The position numbers and the translations under genes were made by a program. Source: Clostridia bacterium (GTDB lineage Bacteria; Bacillota; Clostridia; Peptostreptococcales; Acidaminobacteraceae). Taken from it: DNA of 64,000 bases. Under the pieces are notes generated by a model. That model worked only from the letters and a program-made list of their open reading frames with translations, ran no database searches and was not told the origin of the DNA. Positions 17,144 through 25,307 of this stretch are shown in pieces; the first letter of the stretch is position 1; every line of letters begins with the position of its first letter. Where the stretch lies: positions 62,001-126,000 of the forward strand of contig JACUUV010000003.1 of the NCBI GenBank assembly GCA_014859095.1, read 5' to 3'.

Positions 17144-18319
17144 TTATTTTCCTCCCTTGACTTTATCATAAAGCGGTGACATCATTCTCAGTTTGTGAAC
17201 GATTTCCACCAGTGATTCCACAGCGTAATCCACTTCTTCTTCAGAATTGAAGTCTCCAAGCGAAAGTCTAAGTGAGCCGTGTGCTATTTCATGAGGCAGT
17301 CCTATGGACATAAGCACATGTGACGGATCAAGCGACCCCGACGTACATGCGGAACCACTGGATCCTGCAATCCCTTTGGCGTTGAGGCTGAGCAGAAGCG
17401 CCTCGCCTTCGATGAATTCAAAACAGACATTGACGTTGCCTGGATGTCTGAGTGTCGGATGACCGTTGTATTTGGAATACTCTATAGACTCTAAAATACC
17501 TTTCACAAGGCGATCTCTCAGGTAGGTCAACTTTTCGATATGCGCATCCAAATTCTCATTGGCGATTTCAGCCGCTTTAGCGAATCCGACAATCCCTGGA
17601 ATATTTTCAGTGCCCGCACGTCTTTTTCTTTCCTGAGCGCCACCTTCGATCAAATTCTGAATTTTGATGCCTTTTCGGATATAAAGTCCGCCGATCCCTT
17701 TGGGGCCATATATTTTATGGGCTGAAAAGCTCATGAGGTCTACATTCAGTTCGTCCACGTCGATTTTGACGTTTCCGAAAGCTTGAACCGCATCCGTATG
17801 GAAAATGACACCGTGCTTGCGTGCGATTTTTCCGATTTCCGCAATGGGTTGCATCGTACCGATTTCATTGTTGATGAACATGATGGAAATCATGACGGTA
17901 CTTGGTTTTATTGCCGCCTCGAGCGCCTCAAGACTGACCATTCCCTCGGAGTCCACGTCAAGATATGTGACTTCGAACCCCTCTTTCTCAAGAGTCTCAC
18001 ATGTGTGCAATATGCCATGATGCTCAATTTTACATGTGATCAGATGGTTGCCCTTAGCCGTATTCGCTTTCATGACACCTTTGAGCGCCCAGTTGTCCGA
18101 TTCTGAACCACCACCAGTGAAATAAAAGGTGTCGGCAGGTGCGCCGATGGTGCCTGCTACTATTGCACGAGAGGCTTCAAGCGCCCTTTTCGCATCTTGA
18201 CCATAACCATGTATACTGGATGCGTTTCCAAAATGTTCGGTGAAATACGGAAGCATTGCTTCAAGCACTTCTTGTTTTACAGGTGTTGTCGCGGAATAAT
18301 CCATATAAATTCTTTTCAA
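17144..18319 (-). CDS. iscS: Cysteine desulfurase
   Basis: A PLP enzyme that converts L-cysteine to alanine and enzyme-bound persulfide. The 391-residue protein has SAHKIYGPKGIG with the PLP lysine, HTDAVQAFG, and the active cysteine in GSSGSACTSGSLDPSH. The longer loop around the cysteine is IscS/NifS type (class I). The start is a TTG (MKRIYMDYSATTPV) seven bases after GGAGGG. It is followed by iscU and preceded by iscR, and alanine, its by-product, is the substrate of the downstream alaS; this link may be coincidental. Confidence 0.95.
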   Translation of the reverse strand: MKRIYMDYSATTPVKQEVLEAMLPYFTEHFGNASSIHGYGQDAKRALEASRAIVAGTIGAPADTFYFTGGGSESDNWALKGVMKANTAKGNHLITCKIEHHGILHTCETLEKEGFEVTYLDVDSEGMVSLEALEAAIKPSTVMISIMFINNEIGTMQPIAEIGKIARKHGVIFHTDAVQAFGNVKIDVDELNVDLMSFSAHKIYGPKGIGGLYIRKGIKIQNLIEGGAQERKRRAGTENIPGIVGFAKAAEIANENLDAHIEKLTYLRDRLVKGILESIEYSKYNGHPTLRHPGNVNVCFEFIEGEALLLSLNAKGIAGSSGSACTSGSLDPSHVLMSIGLPHEIAHGSLRLSLGDFNSEEEVDYAVESLVEIVHKLRMMSPLYDKVKGGK

Positions 18320-18340
18320 AGTGTTTCCCTCCCCCAGATT

Positions 18341-18802
18341 CTATTTGCATTCACAAATAGTGTGTACAATCATCGAATCCTGATTGTTTTCATAATCATC
18401 GATCATATGCTGTAATGTTATTGAGTTGACTACACTGGTAATGCTTTCATAAATCTTTTCATATATGACTTTGGTCACGCAATACTGTGAGTGATCACAA
18501 AAGTCCTCGCCACCATCTATGACCACACAATCCGTAGGAGCAAGAGGCCCTTCCAACGTGGTGAGTATGCTTCCAACCGTTATTGCTCCCGGAGCTCTCG
18601 ATAGCATGTAACCACCTTGTGCACCACGTACACTTTCAACAAGTCCCGCTTTTCGAAGTGGCGATATCAATTGTTCCAAATAATTGACCGATATTGCCTG
18701 TCTTTCGGCGATATTCGTAAGCGATATAGGCCCTTCACCATAGTAAAGCGCCAAATCAAACATTGCCTTTAAACCGTATCTGCCTCGTGTTGATAATTTC
18801 AA
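18341..18802 (-). CDS. iscR: Rrf2 family Fe-S regulator IscR-like
   Basis: A 153-residue Rrf2 winged-helix regulator of Fe-S biogenesis. The DNA-binding part (STRGRYGLKAMFDLALYYG, SVNYLEQLISPLRKAGLVESVRG) is typical. Three cysteines in CVVIDGGEDFC-DHSQYC suggest Fe-S ligation as in IscR, although the spacing of the first two is wider than in E. coli IscR. This distinguishes it from CymR, which lacks them. A TTG start follows AAGGAG by nine bases. A good sigma-A promoter lies 50 bp upstream, and autoregulation is expected. Confidence 0.88.
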   Translation of the reverse strand: MKLSTRGRYGLKAMFDLALYYGEGPISLTNIAERQAISVNYLEQLISPLRKAGLVESVRGAQGGYMLSRAPGAITVGSILTTLEGPLAPTDCVVIDGGEDFCDHSQYCVTKVIYEKIYESITSVVNSITLQHMIDDYENNQDSMIVHTICECK

Positions 18803-18850
18803 ATCAATACACTCCTTTAATCCCTAGTTGTTTACTAAGAAATCATATTC

Positions 18851-18879
18851 ATTATAATATATCCGATTAAAAGCGTCAA
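18851..18879 (-). promoter_or_regulatory. Promoter of iscRSU
   Basis: On the minus strand TTGACG is followed after 17 bases by TATAAT, about 50 bases before the iscR start. It lies within a divergent intergenic region shared with the plus-strand gene at 18958. An IscR operator would be expected to overlap it. Confidence 0.75.
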
Positions 18880-18957
18880 CTTTATATCATCATAAAGTTT
18901 TGAATAAATTGTTAACACTTTATCTAATTTTGCCGATATTAATTTAGGGGTGAAATC

Positions 18958-19830
18958 ATGTCTGAAAAAACTAACGAACTCTATATTCTCACACAAAAAG
19001 CTCAAAAAATGGAAATGATCAATGAGGAAATCGCTCTCGGCATCTATTTGGAAATATTTGAAAAATACACACCAAAAATTTCAAAAACATATGAAAGTGC
19101 CATACGGCTGCTTGAAAAAAGGCATCGTCTGACCGAAGCACTCACAATATGCACTCAAGCCATCGAACTCATCAATGCGGATGAGGTTTCAGGAATCGTG
19201 GACCGTTTTGAGACCACTAAAACAAGATTGGAACGCAAACTCTCAGAAGAAGGCATTCAGCCTTCAAGCTCAGAAAAGAAAAAGTATAAGTTCAAAATTA
19301 GGCATCTGGTGTTTTTTCTCATTTCACTGTTGTTGGTATTTGCGATATTAAGATTTGCAACGCCTTACGACGAACTCGATGTCAATCTCGAGGGCAAGGA
19401 ATCGCTGGATGGCGGTCCGTCCGGATTTGGCACCGATACCGATCCTGAAAAGGAATCCCCGGAAACGGTCTATCCGATCACTGAAACTATGATTTCCATC
19501 GCAACGGATGAAATCAAGAAAAACATTGATGTCGAAAGCGCTAAAATCATTCCTCAAGGCAATACGCTTGGTGTTGCCATCATTGTGAAACCCGGAACCA
19601 GTGAAGAAAGATCCAGAGAACTGGGTACACTTTACATCAAAGCTCTCGCTGGCACTGCCGCCGCAACATACGAAGATCTAAGGAGCCCTACGGATACCAC
19701 TCTTGGCGGACTCTACGAACATTACATTCTTATCATCAGTGTCGGTACAGGTTCCAAAGAGGAGGATTTCACGGCCAAAGGATCGACAACCAAAGGGTCA
19801 AAGAGCATTTACTGGAGAAAATTGGACTAG
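18958..19830 (+). CDS. Membrane-anchored hypothetical protein with helical-repeat N-terminus
   Basis: I do not recognise this family. The 290-residue product has a cytoplasmic helical N-terminal half (residues 1-100) with TPR-like spacing (ALGIYLEIFEKY, EALTICTQAIELI). A single transmembrane helix follows at about 116-132 (HLVFFLISLLLVFAILRF). After it come a Pro/Gly/Asp linker and an exported C-terminal domain (about 165-280). The ATG follows AGGGGTG. It is one of only two genes on the plus strand and is divergent from iscR. A possible promoter (TTGAAT, 17 bp, TCTAAT) precedes it. A bidirectional terminator follows. Confidence 0.75.
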   Translation: MSEKTNELYILTQKAQKMEMINEEIALGIYLEIFEKYTPKISKTYESAIRLLEKRHRLTEALTICTQAIELINADEVSGIVDRFETTKTRLERKLSEEGIQPSSSEKKKYKFKIRHLVFFLISLLLVFAILRFATPYDELDVNLEGKESLDGGPSGFGTDTDPEKESPETVYPITETMISIATDEIKKNIDVESAKIIPQGNTLGVAIIVKPGTSEERSRELGTLYIKALAGTAAATYEDLRSPTDTTLGGLYEHYILIISVGTGSKEEDFTAKGSTTKGSKSIYWRKLD

Positions 19831-19832
19831 AT

Positions 19833-19868
19833 AAAAATAAGAGCATGCCTACGCATACTCTTATTTTT
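19833..19868. terminator. Bidirectional terminator between convergent genes
   Basis: AAAAATAAGAG pairs with CTCTTATTTTT around a short ATGC/GCAT inner stem and CTAC loop. The hairpin gives U-runs in both directions, serving the plus-strand gene ending at 19830 and the minus-strand pilus operon ending at 19868. Confidence 0.85.
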
Positions 19869-20413
19869 TAATCCCTCATCACCATCTGAGTTCTAAGCGC
19901 GTCGCTGGTGATTGGATTTTTTAGATGTTTCACAATTTCAAGTCCGAATTCCAAAGCGACACCCACACCTCTCGCAGTGATCAATTTACCGTCTGTCACA
20001 ACCGATTCAGAAACATGTACGTGATTCGGCAAATCTTTCTCATATCCAGGGTAACAGGTGAATTTTTTACCTTTCATAATGCCAAAGTGGGCGAGGACAA
20101 TTGGAGCCGCACAAATCGCCGCTATATATTTTCCATTCGCCTCTGCATTTTTCAGCCATTTCCCGACTTTGTCGTTTGCCTTCAGATTGTCGGTTCCAGG
20201 CATACCGCCAGGAAGTACAATGCATTCCAAATCATCAACTGAGCCCAAATCCTCAAAAACTCCATCCATTCCAACGTTTATACCATGTGAACCTTTTACG
20301 GTCATACTTTGGATGCCGATCATTTTCACATCAATCTTTGCACGCCTCAGCACGTCCACAGTTCCCAGTGCTTCAACCTCTTCAAAACCTTCTGCGAAAA
20401 AAACAACTACCAT
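19868..20413 (-). CDS. DJ-1/PfpI family protein
   Basis: A 181-residue DJ-1/ThiJ/PfpI fold protein. It has the conserved glutamate in AEGFEEVEALGTVDVLRRA, the glycine-rich VLPGGMPGTDNL, and the nucleophile elbow AAICAAPIVLA. The subgroup resembles YajL/DJ-1 (glyoxalase or chaperone-like roles have been proposed). The start at 20413 (MVVVFFAEG) is chosen because AAGGAG lies at proper distance, while the track start seven codons earlier has none. It is the last gene of the pilT-transglutaminase unit and ends at the shared terminator. A functional link to pili is not evident. Confidence 0.87.
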   Translation of the reverse strand: MVVVFFAEGFEEVEALGTVDVLRRAKIDVKMIGIQSMTVKGSHGINVGMDGVFEDLGSVDDLECIVLPGGMPGTDNLKANDKVGKWLKNAEANGKYIAAICAAPIVLAHFGIMKGKKFTCYPGYEKDLPNHVHVSESVVTDGKLITARGVGVALEFGLEIVKHLKNPITSDALRTQMVMRD

Positions 20414-20430
20414 AACATGCTCCTTATTCT

Positions 20431-21228
20431 TCAATAATCATATACTTTTGTATAATCGCCTGTACTTTTGTACATTCTCACATAAACTTTTGCTCCTGTC
20501 AAAGTGGCATCAACGGTCGAGTCGATGATGTACCAGTCGCCGTTGATGTAGATCTCGTTCCATGCATGATAACCATCCACGAATTTGGAATATCCTTTTA
20601 CAAGTCTGGTCGGTATTCCTTGACTCCTGTGGATGCTGGCGAAAAGGGCGCTATAGTCATAACAGATTCCCTTGAGATCCGCGTAAGTCTCATCAATGTT
20701 CGGAACATAATCCGCAGTGAGTGTCGGAATTTTATCATAGTCATAAGCGACATTTTTAACCACATAATCATATAGCGTTTTGATTCTGGTTTTTAAAAGC
20801 GAAGTCGGTTTGATCAGTTCTCTGCCAAAAACTATGGATTCGTTTTCTTCGTTCCAATTGACATTTTGAATGGAATTCAAATATACCACATTGGGATCCT
20901 TGAGATCTATGACGATTGTCTTTGAGGAGACGTAAGCATATTTGGTGCCCCCCACATTTTTGAGGAGTCCCACCTTGTAGCTTCCGTTACCCATTTGAAG
21001 CGGGAATGATTCTGTGACGCCATCCGCTTTGAAAGGGTAGGAGATTTTTTTGTCATCTTTCATGACCAATACTTTATACACGGCTGCATCTGCTTTTTTA
21101 TAGGTTATATGAACTACTCCCAGTTGCTTGTCCGAATCGTCTACGATAGGTTTGACCTCGGAATATCCGAAATCGCCAACGAGAAACATGCTCACCAAAA
21201 TCAGTAAAAATATACTTTTGCGCAACAT
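20431..21228 (-). CDS. Secreted transglutaminase-like cysteine protein
   Basis: A 265-residue exported protein with a Sec signal (residues 1-23, SIFLLILVSMFLVG), a beta-rich region of about 100 residues, and a transglutaminase-core domain. The catalytic triad is visible as Cys189 (KGICYDYSALF), His221 (GYHAWNEIYI) and Asp236 (WYIIDSTVD). Such domains act as cross-linkers or peptidases at the cell surface. The start at 21228 follows AGGTGA. It begins four bases after the pilT stop, so it belongs to the pilus operon. A role in pilus or envelope modification is inference only. Confidence 0.85.
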   Translation of the reverse strand: MLRKSIFLLILVSMFLVGDFGYSEVKPIVDDSDKQLGVVHITYKKADAAVYKVLVMKDDKKISYPFKADGVTESFPLQMGNGSYKVGLLKNVGGTKYAYVSSKTIVIDLKDPNVVYLNSIQNVNWNEENESIVFGRELIKPTSLLKTRIKTLYDYVVKNVAYDYDKIPTLTADYVPNIDETYADLKGICYDYSALFASIHRSQGIPTRLVKGYSKFVDGYHAWNEIYINGDWYIIDSTVDATLTGAKVYVRMYKSTGDYTKVYDY

Positions 21229-21232
21229 GCCA

Positions 21233-22306
21233 TCACCTGCTTTCCTTATTATTGTCAAGATATCTTTTAATTGTATCATGATTGATACAATGAAGCAACG
21301 CGTCGTCAATGGTAATTAGTCCTTTATTTGCCAAACGAGCCAGACTTAAATCCATTCCCACCATACCGTCAGCTTTTCCAGAGTGTATGGCCGAATCGAT
21401 CTGATGAACGTTACCTTCTCTGACCATATTCCTTATCGCATGGTTCATGGTCATGATCTCAAATGCCGGTACTCTTCCCATTGCTTCAGAAGGAATCAAT
21501 TGTTGCGAGACGACACCTTGCAGAACTGTTGAAAGTTGTACCCGCACCTGCTGTTGCTGGTTGGGAGGAAACACATCTATGATGCGATCGATGGTTTTTG
21601 CTGCGCCAATGGTATGAAGTGTCGAGAACACAAGGTGTCCCGTTTCCGCTGCGGTCAGTGCGATCGCCATGGTCTCATAGTCTCTCATCTCACCGATCAG
21701 TATGACATCCGGAGCCTGCCTAAGTGCAGATCTTAGTGCATCGGCGTAACTTCTGGTATCAATTCCGATCTCCCTTTGATCGATAATGCTTTTATCGTGT
21801 TTATGGATGTATTCGATAGGATCCTCTAGTGTCAATATGTGACAAGCACGTTCTTTGTTGATCAAGTCAATGATGCACGAAAGTGTTGTGGATTTTCCAC
21901 TGCCGGTAGGTCCCGTGATCAAAACAAGACCTTTGGTCTTCTTTCTGATGTCGAGCACCAAATCGGGAATCATGAGCGCTTCCGGTTCCAGTTGCTCAAA
22001 CTTGAGCACTCTTATCGCTGCCGCATGGGATCCTCTTTGTGTGTATGCGTCAATTCTGAAGCGTCCCACACCCCTGAGTGAAAACGAGAAATCTTTTTCA
22101 CCATATGCCAGAAATTCTCCGTAATACTCATCTTTTGTGAAAAGAGATTTGACCAATCTCTCCGAGTCAACGGGCGCCAATTTCTCTTCTCCGCAAGTCA
22201 CGTGATTGCCATGAATTTTAAGTGTGGGCGGCACTCCGACAGTGATGAAAAGATCTGATGCGTTTTTTGTCACTGCTTGTTTCAGCAATTCTACAATGTC
22301 ATACAT
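21233..22306 (-). CDS. pilT: Type IV pilus retraction ATPase PilT (canonical)
   Basis: A hexameric ATPase that depolymerises type IV pili. The 357-residue protein has the full motif set: Walker A GPTGSGKST (about 132-140), Asp-box TLEDPIEYIH, Walker B PDVILIGEMRD (Glu206), His-box HLVFSTLHT (His224 and His231), and a C-terminal AIRNMVREG. It lies at the end of the pilC-pilin cluster, with the PilX-like gene two bases upstream. It is the natural reference for the degenerate paralog at 4682-5743. No pilB extension ATPase is present in this window. Confidence 0.96.
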   Translation of the reverse strand: MYDIVELLKQAVTKNASDLFITVGVPPTLKIHGNHVTCGEEKLAPVDSERLVKSLFTKDEYYGEFLAYGEKDFSFSLRGVGRFRIDAYTQRGSHAAAIRVLKFEQLEPEALMIPDLVLDIRKKTKGLVLITGPTGSGKSTTLSCIIDLINKERACHILTLEDPIEYIHKHDKSIIDQREIGIDTRSYADALRSALRQAPDVILIGEMRDYETMAIALTAAETGHLVFSTLHTIGAAKTIDRIIDVFPPNQQQQVRVQLSTVLQGVVSQQLIPSEAMGRVPAFEIMTMNHAIRNMVREGNVHQIDSAIHSGKADGMVGMDLSLARLANKGLITIDDALLHCINHDTIKRYLDNNKESR

Positions 22307-22308
22307 AT

Positions 22309-22920
22309 CTATTTTCCCCCTGGATCAGTAAATTCCAATACCTCGTCATATTCAAACACCTCAGGAATCTCTCTCCACTCCATAAGTGCGATTTCCCTCT
22401 CGTCAATCTGAAGACGTGTCCAAAAATGACGGTTGTCTTCTGAAGTCGAAACGAAAGCCAAAGACCCTTCGGACCCCAGATCCAACTCATATTCAATATC
22501 CATTAGCGAAAATGAATCCATCAAGTTTTTTTCAAAAATCCAAGCCCTGATTTCATCTATAAATGCCTCCTCTTGTTCGGATACCAACCATTTCTTATAG
22601 ACTTCATCTTGCCAAGGATAATCAAAACCTTGAGGGGAAGGTTCTTTGTATCTCATCTCCTCTATATATTCATCGGCAAAATCGGCCGAATGGATTATAT
22701 GAGTTTCAACTTCTGCCAAATGATATCTCGCCAAACTTTCAAGTTTATAAAAAGCCTGTGTCCATTCGGCGTTTTTTCTGGATATTTTCAGATTGGAATA
22801 AGACGTCATCATGGCAAGCACGCCAAACGTGATCAGCATCAAAAGTACCATGATGACCAGAACCGACGAGCTCCCCCTTTGTTCGTTCTTATCAATAATA
22901 GATTTCCATTTCAAGTTCAT
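22309..22920 (-). CDS. PilX/GspK-like pilus accessory protein
   Basis: A 203-residue protein with a short basic leader and a single N-terminal hydrophobic helix (GSSSVLVIMVLLMLITFGVLAMM). This resembles the minor pilin-like PilX/GspK group, which lack the position-5 glutamate. The rest is an acidic extracellular domain rich in Glu and Trp. The start at 22920 (MNLKWKS) lies ten bases after AAGGAG and inside the end of the previous gene. Assignment rests on topology and position between a type IV prepilin gene and pilT. Confidence 0.7.
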   Translation of the reverse strand: MNLKWKSIIDKNEQRGSSSVLVIMVLLMLITFGVLAMMTSYSNLKISRKNAEWTQAFYKLESLARYHLAEVETHIIHSADFADEYIEEMRYKEPSPQGFDYPWQDEVYKKWLVSEQEEAFIDEIRAWIFEKNLMDSFSLMDIEYELDLGSEGSLAFVSTSEDNRHFWTRLQIDEREIALMEWREIPEVFEYDEVLEFTDPGGK

Positions 22921-23350
22921 ACAGCACCGACTCCTTAACACGATCCGACGGATCCGTTTTTATGACCTTCAATTGATAATTCGTTACAACATAATTAAAT
23001 GTTGACACATCCTGTTTGCTTACGATGACTTTATAATTCGGTGCACTCTCGGTCACAGGAATGGTTTTCCACGCCCCGTCATAATGCAGCGTCATCACTG
23101 AAGCATCGTTCTTATCCTCGAAATCCGCATGCTCGAAGCCTCTTTGTCCACCTAATGTTTCAAACGACTGGACAGTCTGGATCCTTTCAAATATGGATTC
23201 GGCGACAATAACACTCCGGTCCAGCTCCCTGGCGTTTTCATTCAGATTTCTCGCTGTCGAGAACATTTGAAGGACAAACACCGAAAGAATGGAAAAAACC
23301 GCAATGGACAGCAGGATCTCCACCAATGAAAAACCTTTTTTTCTTTTCAT
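22892..23350 (-). CDS. Type IV prepilin-like protein (PilV/GspI-like)
   Basis: A 152-residue protein with a perfect class III signal KRKKG-FSLVEILLSIAVFSILSVFVLQMF, cut after glycine by a prepilin peptidase and leaving glutamate at position 5. The remainder is a small extracellular domain (ERIQTVQSFETLGG and later strands). The start at 23350 follows GGGAGG; the track extends 14 codons too far. Its 3' end overlaps the next gene. It is probably a minor pilin that primes pilus assembly. Confidence 0.85.
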   Translation of the reverse strand: MKRKKGFSLVEILLSIAVFSILSVFVLQMFSTARNLNENARELDRSVIVAESIFERIQTVQSFETLGGQRGFEHADFEDKNDASVMTLHYDGAWKTIPVTESAPNYKVIVSKQDVSTFNYVVTNYQLKVIKTDPSDRVKESVLYELEMEIYY

Positions 23351-23364
23351 GTCAAAGCCTCCCG

Positions 23365-23868
23365 CTACCGATCCGACATCAATGCAACCCAAAACAGTTG
23401 TGATTCCGATCCTTCTTTAAACAGTTCTATGCCAATGACACCCTCTTCATCATCTATCAATTCCATTTGATCGATCTCAGCAATTACGAAAGCATAATCG
23501 CCATCAAATGCCACGCCTGCGGGAATCATGACTTCTTTCAAAAATCCATCAGCCACATAGATCCATGTCTCATAGATTTCTCCGGATAAATCCTCGGAAA
23601 TCTTAATGGCAACACCAGGTTCAGTGTCTTGAGATATCAACACCACAGCCCCTGACCTATCATTTTGCCTGAGTTTTGTCGTCAGATATGAGGATGCGAT
23701 TCTAAACTCAGTATCGATTGCCTTTTCATTCACCAAACGCTCATAGGATCCTGCGCTGGAAGCGGTCAAAGTGAGTAGGGCTGTTCCGAATATCAGAAGC
23801 AGCAACATTCCGACCGCCATTTCAACAAGACTGTATCCTTTTTCATTGCCTTTCAGTTTTTTTAGCAT
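23365..23868 (-). CDS. Type IV prepilin-like protein (PilW/GspJ-like)
   Basis: A 167-residue protein with a class III signal (LKGNEKG-YSLVEMAVGMLLLLIFGTALL), again with glutamate at position 5, followed by an extracellular beta-rich domain (SYLTTKLRQNDRSGAVVL). That pattern is typical of PilW/GspJ minor pilins. The start at 23868 follows AGGTTTG; the ORF track adds 51 spurious codons. It is flanked by the small pilin-like gene and the PilV-like gene with short gaps. Confidence 0.82.
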   Translation of the reverse strand: MLKKLKGNEKGYSLVEMAVGMLLLLIFGTALLTLTASSAGSYERLVNEKAIDTEFRIASSYLTTKLRQNDRSGAVVLISQDTEPGVAIKISEDLSGEIYETWIYVADGFLKEVMIPAGVAFDGDYAFVIAEIDQMELIDDEEGVIGIELFKEGSESQLFWVALMSDR

Positions 23869-23875
23869 GACAAAC

Positions 23876-24181
23876 CTACCATTTCTTATAGACCGCAATG
23901 ACCGGAAGTATATTGGACGCCACGATTTCATAATGATAAAAATATGCATCTTTGTTGACAACCAGACCGTAATGTTCCGCCAGATAATCGATATCGGGCG
24001 GATAGCTGCCCTCGATCGCATAACACTGAACAGCCGCTTTTGTTACCGCTGTTTCAAGCGCCTGAATTCTCTCGTTTTCAGAATAGTTGTCAAACCTGCT
24101 GACGCCTATGAAGGATTGTATGAAAATCACACCCACAATAATCAAAAGTAAAGTGAATGCGATTTTATTCAGTTTACTCAT
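23876..24181 (-). CDS. Small pilin-like membrane protein
   Basis: A 101-residue protein with one N-terminal hydrophobic helix (residues 6-26) and a short extracellular domain containing AVQCYAIEGSYPPDIDYL. That phrase recalls the C-terminal part of clostridial pilins. There is no recognisable glycine-plus-glutamate prepilin cleavage motif, so it may be an uncleaved pilin relative or a pilus accessory protein. It lies between pilC and the PilW-like gene. Confidence 0.65.
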   Translation of the reverse strand: MSKLNKIAFTLLLIIVGVIFIQSFIGVSRFDNYSENERIQALETAVTKAAVQCYAIEGSYPPDIDYLAEHYGLVVNKDAYFYHYEIVASNILPVIAVYKKW

Positions 24182-24193
24182 ATCCGCTCCTCA

Positions 24194-25240
24194 CTAACCT
24201 ATGGAAGACATTATGTTGATGAGTGGCAACATCACGAGGAGCATGATGGCTCCAACCACAACTGACAAGATAATCACAAGTGCGGGTTCTATGGATGCCG
24301 AGATCTTTTGAAGTTTTCTCGTCAGCTCCTTGTCGTAAATTCCTGCAATTCGATCCAAAGTCTGATCGAGTGATCCGGTTTTCCTTCCGATTCTCATCAT
24401 CTTCAAAAAAAGTTCGGGAAACACGCCTATATCCTTAAGGGCAGTTTCATAATCCTCACCTTTTTCCACAGAGGTCAGACTTTCTTTGAGTGCACTGGAG
24501 ATATGCTCGTTATCCACCAATGGAATGATCATCTCAAAAGACTTGTCGATGTCCATTCCGCTATGGACCAACATGGACAACGCTTTTGCGAATTTGATCG
24601 TCACAGACAATTTGTACAGCTGTTTGACAATCGGAAGATTGAGCAACCATCTGTCACGACGCGTTTTTTGTGCATTCGTGTTGAATACGACCCCGATAAA
24701 AATCAATGCAAGACCGACCAGTCCAAGAATGATGAAAATTCCACTTTGAAGCCACATGCTGATATTCAATATCGCCTGACTGGCACCTGGAACAGTCCCT
24801 CCCACAGAAAGTAATATATCGTGAAATATCGGAAGAATCTTCACGACCAAAAGCAAGATGACTCCTGTCATCAAGGCAATCAAAATAATCGGATAAGTCA
24901 GTGCGCTTTTGACCTTTTGTTTGATTTGGTCACTTTGCTCGTAATAATCGGAAAGTCTCTCAAAGACTTCCGGCAACTTTCCTGACGTCTCCGCAATCCT
25001 TATCATTTCTACGGTATAGACCGGAAAAACGGATTGTCTTGAGAATGCTTCGGAAAGCAAAAATCCCTCTTCGACATCGCCTGCGATTGAGGTCGAATAC
25101 GCTTTCATCTTTTCATCGATCACATCTTCAGCCAGCAAATGAATGGCTTCCAAATAGGGAATCCCAGATTTTAACACCACAGAATATTGGTAACAAAAGA
25201 GAGCCAGATCAGAATGCTTGATCACTTTATTATTTTCCAT
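24194..25240 (-). CDS. pilC: Type IV pilus inner-membrane platform protein PilC
   Basis: A 348-residue GspF/PilC family platform protein on which pilin assembly occurs. Two GspF domains are visible (FCYQYSVVLKSGIPYLEAIHLL and FAKALSMLVHSGMDIDKSFEMI), with three transmembrane segments (about 120-145, 170-195 and near the C-terminus). The start at 25240 (MENNKVIKH) follows AAGGTGG. It is the first gene of the pilus unit, downstream of rarA. It normally pairs with PilB, which is missing here. Confidence 0.92.
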   Translation of the reverse strand: MENNKVIKHSDLALFCYQYSVVLKSGIPYLEAIHLLAEDVIDEKMKAYSTSIAGDVEEGFLLSEAFSRQSVFPVYTVEMIRIAETSGKLPEVFERLSDYYEQSDQIKQKVKSALTYPIILIALMTGVILLLVVKILPIFHDILLSVGGTVPGASQAILNISMWLQSGIFIILGLVGLALIFIGVVFNTNAQKTRRDRWLLNLPIVKQLYKLSVTIKFAKALSMLVHSGMDIDKSFEMIIPLVDNEHISSALKESLTSVEKGEDYETALKDIGVFPELFLKMMRIGRKTGSLDQTLDRIAGIYDKELTRKLQKISASIEPALVIILSVVVGAIMLLVMLPLINIMSSIG

Positions 25241-25307
25241 ATCTACCACCTTATTCAAGTTGAAATCTCATTTTCTACTTCATACCCATTTTGAGATACT
25301 GATAATC

